Assembly (NCBI RefSeq): GCF_027052235.1
Contig: NZ_JALUFF010000062.1
Span: 18,879-82,878 of the forward strand
DNA: 64,000 nt
Reading direction: 5' to 3'
From: Thermococcus sp.
Lineage (GTDB): Archaea; Methanobacteriota_B; Thermococci; Thermococcales; Thermococcaceae
The notes beneath the pieces were generated by a model. The model saw nothing but the letters and a program-made list of their open reading frames with translations. It was not told the origin of the DNA and ran no database searches. The position numbers and the translations under genes were made by a program. This document shows, one piece after another, positions 26,862-36,952 of this stretch; position 1 is the first letter of the stretch, and every line of letters begins with the position of its first letter.

Positions 26862-26903
26862 CCGTTAAATAAGTTTGAGGCCTTCTTAGTATTAGGTGGG
26901 AGA

Positions 26904-27515
26904 ATGAGACTTTTAAGGAAGCGCGGTCAGATATCGCTGGAGTTCCTCTTGGTGTTTGGGATACTCCTTATTATGCTCCTCTATTCAGCCCGTTCAATGA
27001 CCTTCAATAACACCTCGTCCAGAGAGGCTCTTTTGATGCAGGTGGCAGTTGAGGAGAAAAGCACGGCAAATATCATAGCTAGTGCTATTGATCAAGTTTA
27101 TGCCCAGGGTCCTGGATCCAAGGTGACTGTTTACGCCCATTTCACTCTTCTTAGAAACGGGGACTACCTGAAGAAGGCTTTTAATCTGACCTCTCCTGTT
27201 ATTAATATAATCCTTGCGGGGGAAAACGATCCACTGTTCCCCGCTGGGGCCAGCAATTCTATAGTGGCTGTGGCTGTTTCCAATCAGGGTAATGAGCCGA
27301 TTATATCAGGTTCGAACAGAACCGGTGTATGGGTCCAGACCTTTCTGAAGTACAATGCAACGTCACATACTCGATTTGAGGTAAACTTCACGCCTTCCAC
27401 CCTTCCTCCGGTGATGAAAGTTGTTGTGGAATGGAACCCCGCCCAGCCCATCTCCTTGGTTTATAACTCAACGAGTTCCACCTTACATATCAACATCAGG
27501 GTGAAGGGATCATGA
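26904..27515 (+). CDS. Pilin-like protein with class III signal peptide (1)
   Basis: The start of this 203-residue protein, RLLRKRGQISLEFLLVFGIL, is a class III (archaeal type IV pilin) signal: basic residues, Gly, then Gln at the expected cleavage point and a hydrophobic helix with Glu at +5. The rest is beta-rich with sequons. A TATA-like TTAAATAAG at about 26866 marks a new promoter for the long operon up to 36952. From here base composition is clearly richer in A and T than in the genes before. It could be a main or minor pilin. Confidence 0.78.
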   Translation: MRLLRKRGQISLEFLLVFGILLIMLLYSARSMTFNNTSSREALLMQVAVEEKSTANIIASAIDQVYAQGPGSKVTVYAHFTLLRNGDYLKKAFNLTSPVINIILAGENDPLFPAGASNSIVAVAVSNQGNEPIISGSNRTGVWVQTFLKYNATSHTRFEVNFTPSTLPPVMKVVVEWNPAQPISLVYNSTSSTLHINIRVKGS

Positions 27516-27949
27516 GAAGGGGTCAGATTAGTATGGATCTCCTCTTTGCCGTTACAATCATCTCTTTAACAGTTGTTAGTTTGATGAACGTTGCGCTTAG
27601 TGAAAAAATCGAAGTTGAAAACTTTGGAAGAACTGCCCAGCTCAAGCTTTTTGCAATAGATGTTAGGGATACTATTGCTAGAGTTTACTCCGCTGGCTCG
27701 GGGATGATGGTCGTTAAATCTTCCCCGCTCATTTTGGAGGAGGGAGAATGGATAAACATCACGGCATTTAAGAATGGTACTCTGAAGGTTTTAGCGAGTA
27801 TTGGGGGGAGAGAGTACATTGTAGTAGAGAGGCTTCAAATTTCGCCGGGAAATACGAGCTCAGTACTTTTGACCGCCGATTCCCCGAACTTTAGGATTGA
27901 AACTAGGGAAATTCCGGGTGGTGGGATTGAAGTCATACTCGCGAAGTAA
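27512..27949 (+). CDS. Pilin-like protein with class III signal peptide (2)
   Basis: ATG 27512 overlaps the previous stop (ATGA). The 145-residue product starts RRGQISMDLLFAVTIISLTVVSLM, a class III signal with Asp where Glu is usual at +5. A short beta-rich body follows. It is in the middle of a run of small pilin-like genes and is probably a minor pilin. Confidence 0.75.
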   Translation: MRRGQISMDLLFAVTIISLTVVSLMNVALSEKIEVENFGRTAQLKLFAIDVRDTIARVYSAGSGMMVVKSSPLILEEGEWINITAFKNGTLKVLASIGGREYIVVERLQISPGNTSSVLLTADSPNFRIETREIPGGGIEVILAK

Positions 27950-28391
27950 GGGGCAGACCGCTTTGGAAATGCTCCTGCTACTTGGAGTGATTCTTACCGG
28001 GTTAGTTGTGGTTATCTCATCCTCTCTTCCCACACAGGAAGGAGTCACTCTTTCCTTTGAGGTTCGAAATGCAGCTTCGGATGCCTGTACATATCTCCAG
28101 ATGGCTGTCGTTGTCAACGACAGCATCTATGCTCCCTTGAACAATATTATTAAATCCTTCAACTATACTCCTATTCAGTGCAGGTTATCTTCATACTCTA
28201 CGGATCTCTCTGATGACAGCGTCAACATCTTTGTGGTATTCGCCTATGAGGGTCCCAACAACAATTCCGTTCAGTTGGCGCTTGAGAGGTACCTATTCCT
28301 AAAACTCTCAACGTACAGGGGTTTTTCCGTGGTCAATGGGAGTCTTTATTATGGGGGGAAGCCTGTTGAATTAGAGGTGAGGACTGGATGA
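27927..28391 (+). CDS. Pilin-like protein with class III signal peptide (3)
   Basis: TTG 27927 is chosen because GGTGGTG lies just upstream and it leaves a proper signal, SYSRSKGQTALEMLLLLGVIL; it overlaps the previous gene by 23 bases. The 154-residue product has the +5 Glu and two cysteines (ASDACTYL, IQCRLSS) that may bond. The overlap suggests tight translational coupling with its neighbours. Confidence 0.7.
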   Translation: MKSYSRSKGQTALEMLLLLGVILTGLVVVISSSLPTQEGVTLSFEVRNAASDACTYLQMAVVVNDSIYAPLNNIIKSFNYTPIQCRLSSYSTDLSDDSVNIFVVFAYEGPNNNSVQLALERYLFLKLSTYRGFSVVNGSLYYGGKPVELEVRTG

Positions 28392-30472
28392 GGAGGGCTC
28401 AATTGTTAAGCGTTGATGCACTCATGGCAACTGTTATGGTAATACTCCTCATTAGTATGGTTAGTGCAAGCTCTGAAAACCTGAAGAGCGGGATAACGGG
28501 TTTGATAGAATGGTATGAGAGGAGCAATGCTCCTGACACCATGCTTGATGTTCTCCTCAAGAGTCCGGGAGTTCCGCCAAACTGGGATGAAAACGTGTCA
28601 ATTATGATAACTCCGGGACTTAGATCAAATTATGGTAACTATCTGGATTATAAAAAATTGGACGAGTTTCTGAGCTTGGCCCAGAGAGGAGATAGACGTC
28701 TAGTCAGCTTCCTTAGGAACCTTAGTCTTGGCAGGAATTTCAAATTGGAGATACTTCTCAATGAGGAACAGGTCAACTTTACGCTTAATTATCTTCCTCA
28801 GCATGTCAACTGGAGCGCTCTTTGCAATGTTAAGGACATAGTTAACCAGTATGGTAATCCCGCTGATCAGCCCCTGTATCTCTACTGCTCTTCGGGAAGT
28901 GTCAGATTTACACACTCCGGAGTTAACTACAATACTTTTACTGATGAAAGCCATATATGTGTCAATGCTTCTATGTATGTTGGCAATAACTTCAAAGTTA
29001 TCGCTGGTGAATATGTGGGTGTCTCCGATGATTTAACAATAAAGTCCAAAGGGGGTCTTAACGCCTCTGAAATTTACGTTGGGGGTGATGGAACCATTGA
29101 GAGTAACGCCCATGTTTACTCTAGTGGTGATCTCACGATTGGAGGCGCTCTCTATGCCAAGGCTGATGCTCACCTAGCGGTTGGGGGTTCTGCATACCTC
29201 AATGATACCGTTAACATCGGAAACAGTGCCTATATGAATATCGTTGGGGACTTTTACGCTAGGGGACCCCTTTTAATCCACAGCAATGGACATTTAACGG
29301 TGGGTGGAACAGCTTATGTTGATGACTATGCATCCGTTGAGAGCCGTGGTTACGTTACTGTCGGAGAGGATTTTTCGATAAACGGTGACTTGAGGACGGA
29401 TTACAATGCATATATATCTGTTGGCGGCGCCCTGCGCGTTAATGGAGACTCCACTGTAAAGGGATCAGTGAATGCAACCGAGATGTACGTTAACGGCTCC
29501 TTAACGATTGACTCTGGAAGTTACGTAATCGTTCACAGGGATCTTTATGTGAATGGAGACCTCTCAGTTTCTGGACATCTTATTGTGGACGGAAATCTAT
29601 ACGTTAACGGAAACGTAGGGGTTGAATCCCAGGGAAGTGTGGACGTGGGTGGAAAACTCTACCTAACCGGGGAAATTGTGGGGGATGAGACTAACGTTCA
29701 CGCGGACGGGGGTATTTATGAGGTACAGCATCTGCCTTGGGATGAATCAAAGTTCAAAATAAACGTATCCTTCCCCAGCATTGGAGAATCCCCGTGTATC
29801 CGAGCCTCCGAGGGAGCTCTTTTGGTTAATATTCAAAACGTTACCTTCATACACAACTATACTGCTAATTGGTTTCTTCCGGGATGGAATGGGTTTTCGT
29901 TTGTAGATGGGAAAATAATTCAAAACATGAACCTCTCTGTTGTTCGCTCAATTAAAAGCTCTGAATGGGTCACGTATTCAGAACGGAAAGCAGTAGTTAG
30001 AAAACTTGTATATACCTCAAACTATACGATATCGGGGAGTGTGAGCAAGTTACTCTTGTACTCTGGTAAACTAAGCACGGAACTTTCAGGGTATCCTCTG
30101 CTCTTTGTGTATCTCCCCAACGAAACCGGGAACTTTTCCCTAGTTTCAACGTTTAAAAATGAGACCTCTTGGGGTTATGGAATAGTGGCGGTATCCCGGA
30201 CTCAAAGTGCAACACTTTACTTTGCCCAAAGAGTGATTCATACGGGCTCCGGGGAAAGTATTAATAGCTGTGAAATTTCAATTAATGAGAACAGGGTTGT
30301 TATTCCATGGGAGTGCCTGTTCCCCCTAACTGGGAAAGTTTCTTTCTCAGTATGGGCATATAATGTTAACTTCGACGGAAACATTAGAATAGTCGATGAT
30401 GGGAACATCGGAGCTTATTTAGAACCGATTCCGGAAGTTGCCATAATAAAACTATGGGTGTGGGGAATATGA
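28388..30472 (+). CDS. Large pilin-like surface protein with beta-solenoid
   Basis: The start RRAQLLSVDALMATVMVILLI is pilin-like with Asp near +5, followed by a helical part to about 150. Residues ~190-440 repeat short units (YVNGSLTIDSGSYV, LYVNGDLSVSGHLIVDGNLYVNGNV) every 12-16 residues, as in bactofilin-like beta-solenoids. A beta-rich C-terminal part with sequons follows. The 694 residues make it too long for a pilin shaft; a tip or adhesin role fits better. The ATGA overlap with both neighbours shows it belongs to the operon. Confidence 0.72.
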   Translation: MRRAQLLSVDALMATVMVILLISMVSASSENLKSGITGLIEWYERSNAPDTMLDVLLKSPGVPPNWDENVSIMITPGLRSNYGNYLDYKKLDEFLSLAQRGDRRLVSFLRNLSLGRNFKLEILLNEEQVNFTLNYLPQHVNWSALCNVKDIVNQYGNPADQPLYLYCSSGSVRFTHSGVNYNTFTDESHICVNASMYVGNNFKVIAGEYVGVSDDLTIKSKGGLNASEIYVGGDGTIESNAHVYSSGDLTIGGALYAKADAHLAVGGSAYLNDTVNIGNSAYMNIVGDFYARGPLLIHSNGHLTVGGTAYVDDYASVESRGYVTVGEDFSINGDLRTDYNAYISVGGALRVNGDSTVKGSVNATEMYVNGSLTIDSGSYVIVHRDLYVNGDLSVSGHLIVDGNLYVNGNVGVESQGSVDVGGKLYLTGEIVGDETNVHADGGIYEVQHLPWDESKFKINVSFPSIGESPCIRASEGALLVNIQNVTFIHNYTANWFLPGWNGFSFVDGKIIQNMNLSVVRSIKSSEWVTYSERKAVVRKLVYTSNYTISGSVSKLLLYSGKLSTELSGYPLLFVYLPNETGNFSLVSTFKNETSWGYGIVAVSRTQSATLYFAQRVIHTGSGESINSCEISINENRVVIPWECLFPLTGKVSFSVWAYNVNFDGNIRIVDDGNIGAYLEPIPEVAIIKLWVWGI

Positions 30473-32550
30473 GGAGGGCGGGATTTGTATTTACATTGGA
30501 CGCACTCCTTTCCCTGATCATCGTTTTCGTAGTTGTCACCTCGGTTCTCTCAGTAGAGGAGAATACGTTTCAAGTTTACTCCTCCGTAATGAGAATGAAA
30601 ACGGTATATACCGCGGAAGACATGATAACGATTCTGAGCACGGTCCCTCTCGAATCCTTGGTAAATGATAGTGTTATCGAAAACTGGACTGAAACCGGTG
30701 TTCTCAACACGTCACTGTTTATAAGTCCAGAGATGCCGCCGTTAAAAATAGCCCTTACCTACTGGGCACTTTCAAACATTTCAAAGTATCATAGCCTTAA
30801 CCTTACCAGTAAGGCGGGCAAAATACTCAAATATGTCATAACCCACAACTTTCAGGGATATGGTTTTGAACTTGATGTTAACTCGACGAAATTGGTGAGT
30901 TTTGGGAATCCCTCTTCAGCTAGGGATGTTACGGTAGCGACAACAGTGATGAGTGGTTTCAAGAGAGGCAGAAAACCCCTTGGTTATGTGAGTAGGGCGT
31001 ATCTTACATATGCGCAGCATACGTATTCTCAGCTAATTGGCATTCAGAGGATCGTTGCTGCTGGCTGGGATAATACGATTCAAGTTGACATACCAGTGGA
31101 TTTACCCGAGGATGCTGGTGATATAACTGCGGAGGGGGCATTCTACGCAAGAATAGTTCCCAACAATGATATTACACTAACTGTTGTTAGTTCGGCCGGG
31201 CAAGTCACGGAGAACCTTAACTCCGGTGGAACCGTTGACCTTAGTGATTATCTTAAGCCGGGTCATAACGTTCTGAAGTTCTCAATAGATAGCGGTAACG
31301 CCGATGAAGTTGGTTTTGGGAGCGGTAGTGTTCTCCTTGTATCCTACCACACGAATACAACGTCCCATGGCAGTCCCGATAAGATTAATCTTTACGATGT
31401 AACAAGTTATTATGGCTTTGTTCAGTTCTTGACGATTGTTCCCACCGGGAACGTTACAGGTATAAACATATATCTTAAGGCCTCAGGTGTCTCTACTGTT
31501 CACGTTTATTACAGCAATGGGACAAGTATATGTGATACTGGATTATCCAAAGGATTCGTTGATAATATCACTTACTTCTCTTCAAGTGAAGTTGAAAATG
31601 GTCTTGAGGAGTGTGGAGTGAGCTACTCTGATCTGAACAAGAAGTCCTTCACCCTTGTCCTCGGCTTTGACGCTACGTGGCCTAGTGGAAGCTCTAACCC
31701 CGATTATGACTGGACGTACAGGGAGAGACACCTCTACGGGGATGGTCAATCGTTTGTCCAGGTTGAGGTGAACTCAAAAGTGAACTCAGTTCAATACGCA
31801 ATACCTCTAGCCGAGCCCCTTTATCCCGACAATTTCACTTATAGTGGGTATCTCTTCAGTTCCCGTGATGACAGAATTTATGACACAATGAGCGTTTCCT
31901 ACCCCCTGCCTCCTAAGGCCATTCCTTGGTACTCTGACTACTGGGTTGCAATAATGTACAGGGGAAACCCCACAGGCACCCTTCAGTTTAAGGAGAATGG
32001 AATAACCATAAGAGAAGGCCCCCTCGACTATTACCTCTACAGGTTTGGATATTCAAAGTACTACCGTGGAATCATGGTAAATGGTACGACAAACACTCTA
32101 GTTGCGAGCAGTTCCTCTTCGGCCTACGGTTTCAGAAAAGGCAAGTCTTGGGGAGCGATTTATTATTTCCTACAGGCATACGCTCCCTATGGGAGGATGT
32201 TCCCCGAGTTAATTCAGGGATACCCAACGTATAAGGGCTACAATCTGACTTATTATGCAAAGTTGTATGGAACAAACATGCATCCAAAGAAAATGAGCAT
32301 CCTTGTTGGTAAAGAACCCTACATGACAATTGACGTTACTGAGCTCAATCCAGAAAGGTATGCGGTTGATGATGCAATACTGCGTCTGTTCAAAAAGCTG
32401 GCAGTGGATGACTCTGGAATTCCAGGAAGTGCGGACAATCCCCTTGGGGTCCTGCTACCCCCATATGTTAATATGGAGTTCTCAGCGATGAAGGCCCCCA
32501 GTCTCTTCGTTCCTGTGAGTGTTAGCTTAAAGGTTTGGAGGTTGGGATGA
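30469..32550 (+). CDS. Large pilin-like surface protein
   Basis: ATG 30469 overlaps the previous TGA; an in-frame start at 30454 is less likely. The start RRAGFVFTLDALLSLIIVFVVVTSV keeps the basic end, Asp and long hydrophobic helix of the group. The remaining ~660 residues are beta-rich, with carbohydrate-binding-like segments (LNSGGTVDLSDYLKPGHNVLKF) and many sequons. The whole family is not recognised. It is likely anchored by its N-terminal helix with its body outside. Confidence 0.68.
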   Translation: MRRAGFVFTLDALLSLIIVFVVVTSVLSVEENTFQVYSSVMRMKTVYTAEDMITILSTVPLESLVNDSVIENWTETGVLNTSLFISPEMPPLKIALTYWALSNISKYHSLNLTSKAGKILKYVITHNFQGYGFELDVNSTKLVSFGNPSSARDVTVATTVMSGFKRGRKPLGYVSRAYLTYAQHTYSQLIGIQRIVAAGWDNTIQVDIPVDLPEDAGDITAEGAFYARIVPNNDITLTVVSSAGQVTENLNSGGTVDLSDYLKPGHNVLKFSIDSGNADEVGFGSGSVLLVSYHTNTTSHGSPDKINLYDVTSYYGFVQFLTIVPTGNVTGINIYLKASGVSTVHVYYSNGTSICDTGLSKGFVDNITYFSSSEVENGLEECGVSYSDLNKKSFTLVLGFDATWPSGSSNPDYDWTYRERHLYGDGQSFVQVEVNSKVNSVQYAIPLAEPLYPDNFTYSGYLFSSRDDRIYDTMSVSYPLPPKAIPWYSDYWVAIMYRGNPTGTLQFKENGITIREGPLDYYLYRFGYSKYYRGIMVNGTTNTLVASSSSSAYGFRKGKSWGAIYYFLQAYAPYGRMFPELIQGYPTYKGYNLTYYAKLYGTNMHPKKMSILVGKEPYMTIDVTELNPERYAVDDAILRLFKKLAVDDSGIPGSADNPLGVLLPPYVNMEFSAMKAPSLFVPVSVSLKVWRLG

Positions 32551-35500
32551 TGAGGAGGAGGGGCTTTATAGTTAACTCAACGGTTCTCATCCTTTTGATC
32601 CCCCTGCTTTTGCTTAGTGCCACGTACTCTCAGGTGCACTATCAGATTGTTAAGGCCCAGGGCGAGAAGATGGAGTTGGAAAAGCTTCAGTGGGCTCTGT
32701 CCTACTTGGATACAGACTTTAAAAATACCCTCAAAATATCGGGTAAAAGGGCTATTTTGGCAATGGTAAATTACACGATAACACACCGCCGTTACCTTTC
32801 GAATAAAGCCAATGAAACAATGAAGGAGCTTATGCTGACGGGAAAAATAGGGGGAACTACCTCTGCACTAATGGGAAATCAGACACTGGGGTACTGGTTA
32901 AACTCCGTTTCAAATTCATTGCTGGAGAGAGGATTAGTGCTCATTCCACCATCTCAGATCGATAGGGCTGTTGATATGAAGATAGTCCCCCTCACATCGT
33001 TCAAAGTGGCAATAATGGCCCGTATAGAGAACGTGACAATAAAGGATATTAATGGAAAGGTTGTGTATAATGGGAATCTTCCTTCAAGGGGTTTTGCCTA
33101 TGCGATAGTTGATCTCAGTGGTATTGAGGATCCCGTTTATGCCATTGCAACAAATGGGCAGTACAACAGAATAATTAATCCTTGTGTCTTCTCTTACCCG
33201 GAAATGGGAACGAGGCCGATTAAGTTGATTAGTGGTCTTGGAAACTCAAGCGTTACTCGCCTTGTGGGAACTTACGGCGAAGATATCTTCTTTAATTCGA
33301 CCACGATATGGTCGGTCTCCCCCTCTGCTAAGCTTTTCAACCTGTCTCGGAGTCCCCTTGGTTTCTTCCATGAGGAGGATCGGGGATACCTATACTTCAG
33401 TAATGTTAGTGTTCCGGGTACTGGGGACTGGGTGGGGGGTTCAGCGTATAAATACAGGGTTCTGTTTACGCTTACCAACTCTTCTGTTCGGCAGGGTGAT
33501 CTAGTTCTTCTTGTGATAGATACAAGAACTATAGCCATTAATGGACAAACAATGAACGAATGGGTTGCACATACATCAAATAAAGCCTCGATAATTGTGT
33601 ATGACGGCAACAACAATCCAGTTCAATTCTGGATAGAATACTGGGACAGTGGAGGAAAACTTTGGCTCTGGATTAAGGCGACAACTTCACGTGATTACTA
33701 CATGTATCTCTCCGACGATCCTTCTTTGGAGACCAGAGGTAATCCCGGCGATATGTTTTACCTACTTGATGATTTTGTCTTCAAGGACGAATCTAAGTGG
33801 CATTTTCTTACTGGCAATGTGGGCGATGGATGGTATACCTTTAACGCAGTGACAACGGGGCTGGATGCGGCAATATCTAACCTAACGCTAGCTCCACCTT
33901 TCTTCGTGCGCTGGGGCATGAACACGACGGCGGATGACACAGGGGTGGGACTTTACACACTCTCCACGGGAGGAGAGCAGAACTATCTCGATGTTAAAAT
34001 AAAATACGGGCCCATTAACCCAAGTGAAGAGGATGTTTCAGATATTGTTTCAGACAATGTTGTACAATGGCCTTACAGTATTCTTACCGATACAGCAACT
34101 CTCAATAACTTGTCGGATATGGCAAACAAGCTAAGGAACCCATTGTATGATTCGACTGAGTGGATACGCTCTAGCACGGATGCTGAAGTTGCTGAAGAGT
34201 GGTTGGATTCAGAATTGGCAAAAATAAACGGCAGTGTTGTGTACGAAGATTATCAAGTCCCGGTTTATCTGAATGCCACGGCAATCAGGGACATAGAGGC
34301 GAGAGGGGGAAAGGCATCGATTAGAATCGTCGATGGTAGAGGAAACCCCCTGCCTTTCTGGATTGAGTATTGGAACGACAGTGGAGCACTAATATGGGTC
34401 AGGGTAAACTTAACGGAGAGGTATTACACGGAGCTCAATCGGCTTACCACAAGAAGGCGTGGATACACGCTGAGATCAGTCTCCAATAATAATGGTGTCC
34501 TTTCATACACCGTAAGATCTAGAAGAGCGCGTCATTATTACGTTGTTCTCTACACCTATGCAGAGGCGGATATTAAAATTTATTATAACACCGGACACCT
34601 GAGTAGGGGGAGCGGAGAGAAAGTCTTTGAGTTTTTTGATGACTTCAACGAAAGCCTTCAGCAACTTAAACAGAAATGGATAGTAGATCCCTTTAATCAG
34701 GGGGCCAGTGTGTCAATAGACAGTTCCGGGAATGGAACGTTGACCATCTCTGGGGGAGACAGCATGTTTGTAATGGTTAACAAAAATCCCCTTAACCTCA
34801 CGGGTGATTTCGCTGTGGACTTCAGGATGAAACCTAACTTTAACTATGTCGGTGATTGGGACGCGGGAGTCGGGCTGTGGGATGGCAGAAGGAGATACTA
34901 TGACTGGGACTTCTGGTATGATTACTACCTTCTCCAGCAGCTGTTTACGGATGATATTACCTATGGTGGAGATCCCCTAGCAGTACACTGGGCCGAATGG
35001 AGGACCGAGGATGGCAGTACCTATGAACTGTACTCCTTCTGGGCAGAGGAGGATAGTGACTCTGACATAACAACGAATAGAAACTATGCTTTTCACAAAT
35101 ACGAGATTATAGAGCTCCTCAGCGATGGCATAACATACTTCAAGGATCTCTCTAGAAATGAAACTAACACCTACGATAGCGATTACACTACCCTTCACTC
35201 GCTCAAATACGTTTATCTCGTGATAGACAGTGAATATCCTGATCGGGGTGCAACCTTTGACTGGTTATTTGTGAGAAAGTACCTTAACCCGGACTACCTG
35301 AACGAGAAAGTTAGCAAGCACGAGGGAGAAACTACGTCCATAGAATACGAGGCAACGGGAAGTTCAATTCAGCTGGCTGTATGGAAGGAGTGGAGCAAAC
35401 TAACCTCAATAGCGGACTCGGTTCCATCAATGTCTTTCCAGCGCTATGAGCTTAATGTTACCTCAAGTTTGAGTTTTGGAAGGGTTTCCGGACCGAGGCT

Positions 35501-36188
35501 TGGCTATGATGCTGGCCTTTCAGGTTCTTGGAATGTTTCCATAGTTAGTAAAGGGGCGGGAACTCAATACTTTGACTGGATAATCATTGGACCCCCTTAC
35601 GCTCTCAGTGGCATAAACGTCCTCAGGATTGAGGAGGGTGGCGAGGTTAATTGGAATGCCTACGCCTCAGTGGCCTTTGACCTTCAGCCCTTCCTATCCT
35701 GTCTGGTAGACGATCGTTACTTTGGTCTATATTCCGCACCTAGCTTCTTTGAGAGGCTTGAAGGGAAGCTAGATCCAGATAAAACCGGAATGAATGGAGA
35801 ATACTGGGAGGCCTCCAAGGAGATGCAGGATAAGCTTGGCATAGCTAAGAGTGGTCAATACTATCCAATTGGATTAGTGAGCTTCATATACTATCCGGCG
35901 GATAGCAACCTTGTGGATATTCTGCCAGTTGTGGGACAAAACAGTAGGGATCCTAATGATGCTTTGACAAACGCGATCCCGTTTGCTGATTACTATTGGC
36001 TTCCATACTATTTCACCGGTTTTTCGGAGGTACCTGCCGCATTTCCCAATGCGTATCGGGTCTGGGGTATATCCATGGGAACAGGGGACTACTCGTATCT
36101 CTCGGGAGTAGGCTTCCTCCTAGATAATGAAACGGCAGTTCACATCCTGGGTGAATCGGCTTGGAAATATCTGCGTCACGAGAGGTGA
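32547..36188 (+). CDS. Giant surface protein with two DUF2341-like domains
   Basis: ATG 32547 overlaps the previous TGA. The 1,213-residue protein starts MMRRRGFIVNSTVLILLIPLLLL, a looser version of the operon's signal. Two DUF2341-like segments are visible (PVQFWIEYWDSGGKLWLWIKA and LPFWIEYWNDSGALIWVRV). Each is followed by a lectin-like beta region (LLDDFVFKDESKWHF; FFDDFNESLQQLKQKW). DUF2341 proteins are usually cell-surface or adhesive. It is the largest protein in the window and has sequons throughout. No protease or glycosidase motif was seen. Confidence 0.75.
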   Translation: MMRRRGFIVNSTVLILLIPLLLLSATYSQVHYQIVKAQGEKMELEKLQWALSYLDTDFKNTLKISGKRAILAMVNYTITHRRYLSNKANETMKELMLTGKIGGTTSALMGNQTLGYWLNSVSNSLLERGLVLIPPSQIDRAVDMKIVPLTSFKVAIMARIENVTIKDINGKVVYNGNLPSRGFAYAIVDLSGIEDPVYAIATNGQYNRIINPCVFSYPEMGTRPIKLISGLGNSSVTRLVGTYGEDIFFNSTTIWSVSPSAKLFNLSRSPLGFFHEEDRGYLYFSNVSVPGTGDWVGGSAYKYRVLFTLTNSSVRQGDLVLLVIDTRTIAINGQTMNEWVAHTSNKASIIVYDGNNNPVQFWIEYWDSGGKLWLWIKATTSRDYYMYLSDDPSLETRGNPGDMFYLLDDFVFKDESKWHFLTGNVGDGWYTFNAVTTGLDAAISNLTLAPPFFVRWGMNTTADDTGVGLYTLSTGGEQNYLDVKIKYGPINPSEEDVSDIVSDNVVQWPYSILTDTATLNNLSDMANKLRNPLYDSTEWIRSSTDAEVAEEWLDSELAKINGSVVYEDYQVPVYLNATAIRDIEARGGKASIRIVDGRGNPLPFWIEYWNDSGALIWVRVNLTERYYTELNRLTTRRRGYTLRSVSNNNGVLSYTVRSRRARHYYVVLYTYAEADIKIYYNTGHLSRGSGEKVFEFFDDFNESLQQLKQKWIVDPFNQGASVSIDSSGNGTLTISGGDSMFVMVNKNPLNLTGDFAVDFRMKPNFNYVGDWDAGVGLWDGRRRYYDWDFWYDYYLLQQLFTDDITYGGDPLAVHWAEWRTEDGSTYELYSFWAEEDSDSDITTNRNYAFHKYEIIELLSDGITYFKDLSRNETNTYDSDYTTLHSLKYVYLVIDSEYPDRGATFDWLFVRKYLNPDYLNEKVSKHEGETTSIEYEATGSSIQLAVWKEWSKLTSIADSVPSMSFQRYELNVTSSLSFGRVSGPRLGYDAGLSGSWNVSIVSKGAGTQYFDWIIIGPPYALSGINVLRIEEGGEVNWNAYASVAFDLQPFLSCLVDDRYFGLYSAPSFFERLEGKLDPDKTGMNGEYWEASKEMQDKLGIAKSGQYYPIGLVSFIYYPADSNLVDILPVVGQNSRDPNDALTNAIPFADYYWLPYYFTGFSEVPAAFPNAYRVWGISMGTGDYSYLSGVGFLLDNETAVHILGESAWKYLRHER

Positions 36189-36193
36189 GTACA

Positions 36194-36952
36194 TTGAACT
36201 TGGGAGAGCTCTTATACAGACTCGGTGAAAAAAGTGAGCGCCTCTTTTCAGCCCTTCTGTCTATAATCCGATCAATAATTACCCCTAAGGCAATTCAGAG
36301 GGTTCCAAACTTTCCGCTCTCGACGCGGCTTGTAATGAAAAAGGGTTATACCATTCACGAGGTTATTAGTCTTCATCTCCAGCTTAGTTTTCTGGCATAT
36401 CTCGGTGTTAATGCCGTTGCTATCTTCCTCCCCAATTCATTTTTCACTGTCTTAGTTTTAGGCCTTATTTATCTTCTCTACCTCCGCTGGATTTTTGGCA
36501 GTTATGGCCATTATCTCGTTGATCCCAAGCAGTACGTCTTTTTTTATGGGGGTGTCTCTACCCTCGCCTTTTTATCGTTTCTAGGATTTGTTTTTCTGCG
36601 GGAGCGGAAAGCTGAACTGCGTTATTATTACATCTACGTCTCCATAATTACAATAATCATCCTGCTGTTTAGATGGTATTTTAAGCATGCTTTCGGAAGG
36701 GACTACACCTACGGAGTCGTGGAGGAAGTCAAAAAGGATCTCCTTAGAGTATTTGTTCATGATGATATTGGAGCCAACGTTAAACCGGGTTATTACTGGG
36801 TTCCTGCCGTTCCGGATGCTGAACCCGGAAGGATAGTTAAGCTCCTCGTTGAGGAGAGGTTCATGAGAAGCTCCGTTCCGGTGAGGGTTTTGGAAGTCTA
36901 TCTTGATCAGTCCTCCCAGACCGATACTGAGCCGAAGGCGGAAGCAGAGTAG
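36194..36952 (+). CDS. Polytopic membrane protein ending the pilin-like operon
   Basis: TTG 36194 follows GAGGTGA; GTG 36185, which overlaps the previous stop as GTGA, is an alternative. The product has 252 residues. About four membrane segments lie between residues 65 and 165 (SFLAYLGVNAVAIFLP, FFTVLVLGLIYLLYLRW, VFFYGGVSTLAFLSFLGFVF, YYIYVSIITIIILLF). A ~75-residue soluble C-terminus follows. It is not a recognised pilus core protein (TadC/PilC type), but it could be the membrane platform of this cluster. It overlaps a convergent minus-strand gene at its end. Confidence 0.62.
   Translation: MNLGELLYRLGEKSERLFSALLSIIRSIITPKAIQRVPNFPLSTRLVMKKGYTIHEVISLHLQLSFLAYLGVNAVAIFLPNSFFTVLVLGLIYLLYLRWIFGSYGHYLVDPKQYVFFYGGVSTLAFLSFLGFVFLRERKAELRYYYIYVSIITIIILLFRWYFKHAFGRDYTYGVVEEVKKDLLRVFVHDDIGANVKPGYYWVPAVPDAEPGRIVKLLVEERFMRSSVPVRVLEVYLDQSSQTDTEPKAEAE

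Noticed and set aside
28970..29720. Short repeats in the 694-residue protein gene as a possible CRISPR or DNA repeat array
   Set aside because: The repetition is in protein pattern (beta-solenoid units), with diverged DNA and an intact frame.
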